A stretch of DNA of 64,000 nucleotides from NCBI RefSeq assembly GCF_018130825.1, contig NZ_JAFCJS010000003.1, positions 372,001 to 436,000 on the forward strand. The letters run 5' to 3'. Position numbers and translations under genes: made by a program. The notes beneath the pieces are model-generated. The model did no database searches, was not told the origin of the DNA, and saw nothing but the letters and a program-made list of their open reading frames with translations. The stretch is from Bradyrhizobium liaoningense (lineage in GTDB: Bacteria; Pseudomonadota; Alphaproteobacteria; Rhizobiales; Xanthobacteraceae). How positions within the stretch are numbered: the first letter of the stretch is position 1; each line of letters opens with the position of its first letter. This document shows positions 58,313 through 64,000 of this stretch, one piece after another.

Positions 58313-59521
58313 ATGAGCGCACCCGGCTCCGCCATATCAGGCGTCCCGCATCTCGACGTCGATCCCTTCGACATGAATTTTTTCGCCGACCCCTATCCCA
58401 CGCATGAGTTGCTGAGGGAGGCGGGCCCGGTGGTCTATCTCGACAAGTGGAAGGTCTACGGCGTGGCGCGCTATGCCGAGGTCCATGCCGTGCTGAACGA
58501 TCCCGCGACGTTCTGCTCCAGCCGAGGCGTCGGCCTGTCCGATTTCAAGAAGGAGACGCCGTGGCGGCCGCCGAGCCTGATCCTGGAGGCCGATCCGCCT
58601 GCGCACACCCGCACCCGCGCCGTGTTGTCGAAGGTGCTGTCGCCGACCGTGATGAAGCAGGTGCGCGACCGTTTTGCCGCGGCGGCGGAGGAGCGGGTCG
58701 ACGCGCTGCTGGACAAGCGCAGCTTTGATGCGATCACCGATCTCGCCGAAGCCTACCCGCTGTCGATCTTTCCCGATGCGCTCGGGCTGAAGGCTGAAGG
58801 CCGCGAGCATTTGATTCCCTATGCGAGCGTCGTGTTCAACGCCTTCGGTCCGCCCAACCAGCTCCGCCAGGAGGCGATCGAACGTTCGATGCCCCACCAG
58901 GCCTATGTTGCCGAGCAATGCCAGCGCGAGAACCTTGCGCCTGGCGGCTTTGGCGCCTGCATTCATGCGCAAGTCGACGAGGGCGCCATCACGCCCACCG
59001 AGGCGCCGCTATTGGTGCGCTCGCTGCTGTCGGCGGGCCTCGATACGACGGTCAACGGCATCGGTGCGGCGGTCTATTGTCTCGCACGCTTTCCCGATCA
59101 GTGGCAGCGCCTGCGCGGCGATCTCTCGCTGGCGCGCGGCGCCTTCGAGGAGGCGGTGCGGTTCGAGAGCCCGGTGCAGACCTTCTTCCGCACCACCACG
59201 CGCGAGGTCGAACTGTCGGGCGCGCGGATCGGCGAGGGCGAGAAGGTGCTGATGTTCCTTGCTGCCGCCAATCGCGACCCCAGGCGCTGGGACAGCCCCG
59301 ACAGCTACGACATCTCCCGCCGCACCTCCGGCCATGTCGGCTTCGGCTCCGGCATCCACATGTGTGTCGGCCAGCTCGTCGCCCGCCTCGAAGGCGAGGT
59401 GATGCTGACGGCGCTGGCCCGTCGCATCGCGAAGATCGAGATCACGGGCGAGCCGAAGCGCCGCTTCAACAACACGCTGCGCGGGCTCGACAGCCTGCCT
59501 GTCACCATCACCCCGGCCTGA
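58313..59521 (+). CDS. Cytochrome P450, CYP199A type (para-substituted benzoate O-demethylase)
   Basis: 402 residues, closely similar in memory to CYP199A2/A4 of Rhodopseudomonas palustris: AGPVVYLDKWKVYGVARYAEVHAVLNDPATFCSSRGVGLSDFKKE near the N-terminus. The I-helix is LLSAGLDTTVNG (oxygen-activating Asp-Thr, about 244-246), ExxR is EEAVR (280-283), and the haem loop is GFGSGIHMCVGQ with Cys351. CYP199A enzymes demethylate 4-methoxybenzoate and oxidise related para-substituted benzoic acids, in the cytoplasm, with electrons from a 2Fe-2S ferredoxin. The ferredoxin gene follows 12 bp later. No ferredoxin reductase gene is nearby, as in R. palustris where it is unlinked. Confidence 0.93.
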   Translation: MSAPGSAISGVPHLDVDPFDMNFFADPYPTHELLREAGPVVYLDKWKVYGVARYAEVHAVLNDPATFCSSRGVGLSDFKKETPWRPPSLILEADPPAHTRTRAVLSKVLSPTVMKQVRDRFAAAAEERVDALLDKRSFDAITDLAEAYPLSIFPDALGLKAEGREHLIPYASVVFNAFGPPNQLRQEAIERSMPHQAYVAEQCQRENLAPGGFGACIHAQVDEGAITPTEAPLLVRSLLSAGLDTTVNGIGAAVYCLARFPDQWQRLRGDLSLARGAFEEAVRFESPVQTFFRTTTREVELSGARIGEGEKVLMFLAAANRDPRRWDSPDSYDISRRTSGHVGFGSGIHMCVGQLVARLEGEVMLTALARRIAKIEITGEPKRRFNNTLRGLDSLPVTITPA

Positions 59522-59533
59522 CGAGGAGTCCTG

Positions 59534-59857
59534 ATGCCCGCCATCACCTTCATTCATCCCGACGGCAAGTCCGACCGCGTCGAGACCGCAGGCGGCGAGA
59601 GCGCCATGCAGGCTGCGACCCGTCACGGCCTCGACCGCATCCTGGCCGAATGCGGCGGCAACGCCATGTGCGCGACCTGCCACGTCTATGTCGACGAGAG
59701 CTGGCTCGCGCGCCTGCCTGCGGTCGCCGATGACGAAGACGCGCTGCTCGACGGCACCGCCGCCGAGCGGCTGCCGAACAGCCGGCTGTCCTGCCAGATC
59801 AACATCACGCCCGAACTCGATGGGCTCGTGCTGCGTCTGCCGGATCGGCAGGTCTGA
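59534..59857 (+). CDS. 2Fe-2S ferredoxin (palustrisredoxin-like) for CYP199A
   Basis: 107 residues. Cluster ligands are Cys40, Cys46 and Cys49 in AECGGNAMCATCHVY and Cys87 in SRLSCQI, the adrenodoxin/putidaredoxin pattern. The start is ATG at 59534 with GAGGAGTCCTG upstream. It passes electrons from a flavoprotein reductase to the P450 encoded directly upstream. The C-terminus LRLPDRQV ends without the Trp found in putidaredoxin. Confidence 0.93.
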   Translation: MPAITFIHPDGKSDRVETAGGESAMQAATRHGLDRILAECGGNAMCATCHVYVDESWLARLPAVADDEDALLDGTAAERLPNSRLSCQINITPELDGLVLRLPDRQV

Positions 59858-59904
59858 ATCTCGATGTGCCGGCAACGACCGGCGACCAACACACAGGGGA
59901 GGGA

Positions 59905-61119
59905 ATGATGAAGCATCTGAAGTGGACGCTCGCGCTGGCCGCGAGCCTGATGGCCGGCGCGGCGAATGCCGAGATATCGGACAACGTCGTGCGCATCGGC
60001 GTGCTCAATGACATCTCGGGCATCTTCCAGGACACCAACGGCATGGGCTCGGTCGAGGCCGCGCGCATGGCGGCGGAGGATTTCAACGGCGGCGGCAAGG
60101 GCATCAAGGTGGAGATCGTCTATGCCGACCACCAGAACAAGGCCGACGTCGGCAATGCCATCGCGCGCAAATGGCTCGATGTCGAAGGTGTCGATGCCAT
60201 CGTCGACGTGCCGAATTCGGCCGTCGGCCTCTCCATCAACACGCTGCTGCGCGACAGCCGCATGACCTTCCTGGCGTCCTCGACGGCAAGCTCGGATCTC
60301 ACCGGCAAGGCCTGCTCACCCAACACTATCCAATGGGTCAACGACACCTGGGCGACCGGCAACACCACCGCGGCCGCAATGGTGTCGCGCGGCGGCAAGG
60401 ACTGGTACTTCCTCACCGTGGACTTTGCGCTCGGCAAGGGCATCGAGGCCGAAGCGCAGAAATACATCGAGTCGCATGCCGGCAAGGTGATCGGCTCGTC
60501 AAAACATCCGCTCGGCACCTCCGATTTCGCCTCCTTCCTGTTGCAGGCGCAGAGCTCGAAGGCGCAAGTGATCGGCCTTGCGAATGCCGGCGGCGACACC
60601 ATCAATGCGGTGAAGCAGGCCGCCGAGTTCGGCATCCAGCAGAGCGGGCAGAAGCTCGTCGCTTTCCTGCTCTTCATCAACGACGTCCACGGCATGGGCA
60701 TCAAGGTCGCGCAGGGCCTCCAGCTCATGGAAGCGTTTTATTGGGACATGAACGACGACACCCGCGCATTTGCCAAGCGTTTCGCCGCGCGGCCCGGCAT
60801 GAACGGCAAGATGCCGAGCGGCAACCAGGCCGGCGTCTATGCTTCGACGCTCGCCTATCTCAATGCGGTCGCGGCGACCGGCAGCGACAATGCCAGGGAC
60901 GCCGTGCCGGAGATGAAGAAGTTCAGGGGCAAGGACAAGCTGTTCGGCGACACCACGATCCGCCAGAACGGCCGCGTCGTGCATCCGATGTACCTGTTCG
61001 AGGTGAAGAAGCCGGAAGAGTCGAAGTATCCGTACGACTATTACAAGCTGGTCTCGACCATTCCGGCGGACCAGGCCTTCCGACCGCTGGCGGAAGGTGG
61101 GTGCGAATTGGTGAAGTAG
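59905..61119 (+). CDS. LivK-type ABC transporter substrate-binding protein, aromatic-acid candidate
   Basis: 404 residues from ATG at 59905 (a second ATG follows) with AGGGGAGGGA upstream. A signal peptide (KHLKWTLALAASLMAGAANA) precedes DNVVRIGVLNDISGIFQDTNGMGSVEAARMAAEDFNGGGKGIKVEIVYADHQNKADVG, the start of branched-chain amino-acid type binding proteins. TFLASSTASSDLTGKACSPNTIQW follows. Relatives in R. palustris and Bradyrhizobium bind aromatic acids (the Cou and Pca/Hba types). The position directly behind the P450 and ferredoxin genes (47-bp gap) suggests uptake of the benzoic-acid substrate. No permease or ATPase gene follows. Confidence 0.88.
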   Translation: MMKHLKWTLALAASLMAGAANAEISDNVVRIGVLNDISGIFQDTNGMGSVEAARMAAEDFNGGGKGIKVEIVYADHQNKADVGNAIARKWLDVEGVDAIVDVPNSAVGLSINTLLRDSRMTFLASSTASSDLTGKACSPNTIQWVNDTWATGNTTAAAMVSRGGKDWYFLTVDFALGKGIEAEAQKYIESHAGKVIGSSKHPLGTSDFASFLLQAQSSKAQVIGLANAGGDTINAVKQAAEFGIQQSGQKLVAFLLFINDVHGMGIKVAQGLQLMEAFYWDMNDDTRAFAKRFAARPGMNGKMPSGNQAGVYASTLAYLNAVAATGSDNARDAVPEMKKFRGKDKLFGDTTIRQNGRVVHPMYLFEVKKPEESKYPYDYYKLVSTIPADQAFRPLAEGGCELVK

Positions 61120-61138
61120 CGGGAGAGAGCGCGGTCTG

Positions 61139-61299
61139 TCACCCACCCCTGGAGGGGGAGGGTCGATCGCGCGCAGCGCGAGCGGGGTGGGGTGATCTCT
61201 CCTCACGGGCACTGCTCGAAGCGGAGAGACTGTCACCCCACCCCGTCTCGTCTCGCTTCGCTCAACATGAGCCGACCCTCCCCGTCCAGGGGAGGGTAA
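61139..61299. repeat. Long imperfect palindrome, repeat family B (copy 2)
   Basis: CACCCCTGGAGGGGGAGGGT and GACCCTCCCCGTCCAGGGG bound the element; GCGGGGTGGGGTGATCTCTC and TCACCCCACCCCG are inner arms. It matches the element at 5614 and separates convergent genes. Confidence 0.88.
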
Positions 61300-61310
61300 G
61301 AGAAACGCCG

Positions 61311-62573
61311 CTACACCACCTTGCTCGACCCCTGCGTGATCAACCGCGCCGCCCGCTGATCCCGCGCGTAGATCCAGAGCCAGCTCAGCGCGACGCTGAG
61401 GCGGTGGCGCAGGCCGATCAGGAAGTAGATGTGGGCGATGCCCCAGATCCACCACGCGATGGTGCCGCGCAGCTTGACCTTGCCGAAATCGATGATCGCG
61501 AGCCGCTTGCCGATCTGCGCGAGGTTGCCGGAATGCTTGTAACGGAACGCGCCTTGATTCTCGCCGCGCAGCCGTGCCTTGATGGTTTCGGCGACGTGGC
61601 GTCCCTGCTGCTTGGCGGCCGGCGCGATGCCCGGCACCGGCTTGCCGTCCCAGGCGTTGATGCTGACGGTGTCGCCGATCGCGAAGATCTCGGGATGACC
61701 TGGAATGGTGAGGTCGGCCTCGACCTGCACGCGCCCGGCGCGATCGCTCGGCGCACCGAGCCATTCGGCGGCGGGCGAGGCGCGCACGCCGGCGGCCCAG
61801 ATGCGGGTCTTGGCCTCGAGCAGCTTGCCGCCGAACACGACGCCCTCGCGGTTGATCTCGGTGACGGCCTGTCCCAGCACGACCTCGACGCCGATCTTTT
61901 CCAGCGAGGCCTGCGCATACGCAGAGAGTTCGTCGGGGAAGCCCGCGAGCACGCGCGGACCGGCCTCGATCAGCACCACGCGTGCCTTGTGGGTGTCGAT
62001 GTTGCGGAAGTCGGCGGGCAGGGTGTGATGCGCCATCTCGGCAATGGTGCCGGCGAGTTCGACCCCGGTCGGACCGGCGCCGACGATGACGAAGGTCAAT
62101 CGCGCCGCGCGCCGCTGCGGATCGGTCTCGCGTTCGGCGCGCTCGAATGCCACCAGGATGTGCCGGCGCAAGGTGGTCGCATCCTCCAGCGTCTTCAGGC
62201 CCGGCGCCCATGCCTCCCATTCGTCATGGCCGAAATAGGCGTGCCGTGCGCCGGTCGCGAGCACCAAGGTGTCGTAAGCCACCTCGCTGCCGTCGTCGAT
62301 CAGCACGCAGCGCCGCTCGGCATCGACGCCGCTCACCGTGGCAAACAGCGTCGTCACCTCGCGCCGGTCGCGCATCAAATGCCGGATCGGCCAGGCGATC
62401 TCGCTGGTCGCGAGCGAGGCAGTCGCGACCTGGTAGAGCAATGGCTGAAACAGATGGTGGTTGCGGCGGTCGATCAGCGTGATCTCGACCGGGGCGCCTG
62501 CGAGCCGATGAGTCGCCTCCAGTCCGCCGAAGCCGGCGCCGACGATGACGACGCGATGGGGATTTGCGGCCAT
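61311..62573 (-). CDS. Type II NADH dehydrogenase (NDH-2)-like flavoprotein
   Basis: 420 residues. The FAD-binding loop is VVIVGAGFGGLEATHRLA, with RRNHHLFQPLLYQVATASLATSEIAWPIR typical of NDH-2. The NAD-binding loop is FVIVGAGPTGVELAGTIAEMAHHTL, and PEIFAIGDTVSIN is the second FAD sequence. A C-terminal hydrophobic stretch (LRGTIAWWIWGIAHIYFLIGLRHRLSVALSWLWIY) anchors it to the membrane. It oxidises NADH and reduces quinone without proton pumping. Alternatively it could serve as a ferredoxin reductase, but the C-terminal anchor argues for NDH-2. Confidence 0.9.
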   Translation of the reverse strand: MAANPHRVVIVGAGFGGLEATHRLAGAPVEITLIDRRNHHLFQPLLYQVATASLATSEIAWPIRHLMRDRREVTTLFATVSGVDAERRCVLIDDGSEVAYDTLVLATGARHAYFGHDEWEAWAPGLKTLEDATTLRRHILVAFERAERETDPQRRAARLTFVIVGAGPTGVELAGTIAEMAHHTLPADFRNIDTHKARVVLIEAGPRVLAGFPDELSAYAQASLEKIGVEVVLGQAVTEINREGVVFGGKLLEAKTRIWAAGVRASPAAEWLGAPSDRAGRVQVEADLTIPGHPEIFAIGDTVSINAWDGKPVPGIAPAAKQQGRHVAETIKARLRGENQGAFRYKHSGNLAQIGKRLAIIDFGKVKLRGTIAWWIWGIAHIYFLIGLRHRLSVALSWLWIYARDQRAARLITQGSSKVV

Positions 62574-62893
62574 GATGCACCTCGAATCTCGCTGCTTCTC
62601 TTACTTATTTAAGTGCGGATTGGGCCGCGCGGTCCAATAGCCGTCATCAATCGCCGCATAGGCCGGGTGTATCGACATCCCGCGAAAAAGCGCCGCAGTC
62701 CCCAGACCGGCCCTAGGCCGACCTCGGTCGAGTGAGTAGAATTATATTTCTTGCCATCGCCGATTGGGGCGAAATATGGTGCAGGGGTAGGCGCTGAGCC
62801 ATTGGCGGCTCGACAGATTTTGCGTTCAATAGAGACAGGCCCGGGGCGGCGATCACCTCGTTTCCGGGACCAATAATAAGGAGGGGAGTGGTT
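62574..62893. other. Intergenic region, 320 bp
   Basis: Divergent gap between the NDH-2 gene and the binding-protein gene at 62894. An A+T-rich part around 62735-62760 (GTAGAATTATATTTC) could hold a promoter; no operator, repeat or ORF was recognised. Confidence 0.55.
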
Positions 62894-64000
62894 ATGAGGA
62901 CGGCATTCTGGCTGGCGGGCGCAGCGGCGCTGGTGCTGGCGAGCCCGGCATTCGCCGGCGACACCATCAAGATCGGTTTCGTCTCGACCTTCAGCGGCCC
63001 GACCGCCGTGATCGGCAACGACATGCGCAACTCCTTCGAGCTCGCGCTCGACCATCTCGGCCGCAAGATGGGCGGCAAGCCGGTCGAGGTGATCTACGAG
63101 GACGACGGCCAGAAGCCCGATGTCGGCAAGCAGAAGACCGAGAAGCTGGTGCAGTCCGACAAGGTCGATTTCATCGTCGGCTACATCTGGTCGAACGTGC
63201 TCCTGGCCTCGCTCAAGACCGCGGTGGATTCGAAGACCTTCCTGATCTCGGCCAATGCCGGCCCGTCGCAGCTCGCCGGCGAGCTCTGCTCGCCTTATGT
63301 GTTCTCGACCTCGTGGCAGAACGACCAGACGCCGCAGGCGGTCGGCACCTACATGAACCAGAAGGGCGTCAAGTCCGTATTCCTGATCGGCCCGAACTAT
63401 GCGGCCGGCAAGGACATGCTGGCCGGCGTCAAGAGCACCTTCAAGGGCGAGGTGGTCGGCGAGGAATATACGGTGTGGCCGAGCCAGCTGGACTTCTCCG
63501 CCGAGCTCACCAAGGCCAAGAACTCCAAGGCCGAGTCGATCTTCGTGTTCTATCCGGGCGCGGCCGGCGTCCAGTTCCTGAACCAATATGCGCAGGCCGG
63601 CATCAAGCAGCAGATCCCGCTCTACACCGCCTTCACGATCGACGAATTGTCGCTGCCGCTGCAGAAGGACAACGCGCTCGGCGTGCCCGGCGCGCAGCAA
63701 TGGGTCAACGACCTGCCCAACGAGGAGAACAAGAAGTTCGTCGCCGACTACCGCAAGAAGTACACCAGCCTGCGCCCGACCTTCTACGGCGCGCAGTCCT
63801 ATGATGCCGCGAACCTGATCAACAGCGCCGTGGTTGCCGTGAAGGGCGACACTTCCAAGAAGGACGAGATGAAGGCCGAGATGGAGAAGGTGAACTTCAA
63901 ATCGGTGCGCGGTCCGTTCAAGTACGGCAACAACCACATCCCGATCCAGAATTTCTACCTGCAGGACGTGGTCAAGGACGCCGAAGGCCAGCTCGCGCTG
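62894..64000 (+). CDS. LivK-type ABC transporter substrate-binding protein (C-terminus outside window)
   Basis: 369 codons are visible and the frame is still open at the window end. The start is ATG at 62894 with AAGGAGGGGAGTGGTT upstream. The signal peptide is MRTAFWLAGAAALVLASPAFA; the mature protein begins GDTIKIGFVSTFSGPTAVIGNDMRNSFELALDHLGRKMGGKPVEVIYEDDGQKPDVGKQKTEKLV. Later FLISANAGPSQLAGELCSPYVFSTSWQNDQTP and GAQSYDAANLINSAVVAVKGD are typical of LivK/AmiC-fold proteins of Bradyrhizobium and Rhodopseudomonas that bind amino acids or aromatic acids. Its permease and ATPase genes, if any, would lie to the right of the window. Confidence 0.9.
   Translation, partial: MRTAFWLAGAAALVLASPAFAGDTIKIGFVSTFSGPTAVIGNDMRNSFELALDHLGRKMGGKPVEVIYEDDGQKPDVGKQKTEKLVQSDKVDFIVGYIWSNVLLASLKTAVDSKTFLISANAGPSQLAGELCSPYVFSTSWQNDQTPQAVGTYMNQKGVKSVFLIGPNYAAGKDMLAGVKSTFKGEVVGEEYTVWPSQLDFSAELTKAKNSKAESIFVFYPGAAGVQFLNQYAQAGIKQQIPLYTAFTIDELSLPLQKDNALGVPGAQQWVNDLPNEENKKFVADYRKKYTSLRPTFYGAQSYDAANLINSAVVAVKGDTSKKDEMKAEMEKVNFKSVRGPFKYGNNHIPIQNFYLQDVVKDAEGQLAL

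Noticed and set aside
57862..58374. Minus-strand 170-codon ORF over the MarR and P450 starts
   Set aside because: It crosses the divergent promoter region and has shadow composition; the MarR frame at 57723-58229 has a full winged helix.

Overview
This 64 kb window is chromosomal DNA of an alphaproteobacterium of the Bradyrhizobium/Rhodopseudomonas type. The evidence is the visibly high G+C, dense operons with GTG/TTG starts beside ATG, a CYP199A-type P450 with its 2Fe-2S ferredoxin, Sox genes, many orphan periplasmic binding proteins, and long imperfect palindromes (arms such as GTCGTCCCGGCGAAGG or CATCCTTCGAGACG) in most gaps between transcription units. No rRNA, tRNA, CRISPR, transposase or complete prophage was seen.

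Layout. 1-4117 (minus): an AttEFGH-like export operon (ATPase, FtsX permease, lipocalin-like protein cut by the window start). 4267-8897: two MFS transporters around an N-acyl-D-amino-acid deacylase. 9425-15364 (minus): sulfur oxidation, soxXYZAKB then a DsrE-like protein, with an ETHE1-like/rhodanese protein downstream. 15627-28162: housekeeping and catabolic genes (DUF938 methyltransferase, hydrolase, S9 peptidase, two MFS, VOC protein, CMD-family protein, an acyl-CoA dehydrogenase pair, an amino-acid binding protein, an L,D-transpeptidase). 28609-32125: a membrane protein, a CcdA/thioredoxin pair and an ECF sigma factor. 32583-38121: a sensory operon in which a TRAP-type binding protein precedes two histidine kinases and a response regulator; an orphan UgpB-like protein is divergent. 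39866-42202: a protealysin-like M4 protease with its emfourin inhibitor and a phosphotransferase-like protein. 42434-44174: a lower-G+C accessory island (57-aa ORF, YodC-like, frameshifted small gene, DUF3800) flanked by the two separated arms of one palindromic repeat.

44349-54694 is a coherent nitrogen-scavenging unit. A textbook sigma-54 promoter precedes a peptide/opine-type ABC importer (SBP, two permeases, fused double ATPase). AtzG/HpxX, AtzE/HpxY, HpxZ and a GntR regulator follow, and a convergent allophanate hydrolase gene has a perfect GntR-like palindrome in front of it. The inference is nitrogen-limited import and stepwise amide hydrolysis of an oxalurate-, biuret- or ureide-like compound.

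54887-64000 concerns aromatic acids: a MarR regulator and feruloyl-CoA-synthase-like ligase share a palindromic operator candidate; a second MarR regulator is divergent from CYP199A P450, ferredoxin and a LivK-type binding protein; an NDH-2 type NADH dehydrogenase and another LivK-type binding protein (cut by the window end) close the window.

The most noteworthy items are the sigma-54 ureide/oxalurate operon, the island that splits a repeat, a small gene broken by one base, the protealysin-emfourin pair, the SBP-kinase-kinase-regulator operon, and the SoxXAK-type thiosulfate system without SoxCD in view. Coordinates, start choices and family calls were made by eye; no database search was run.
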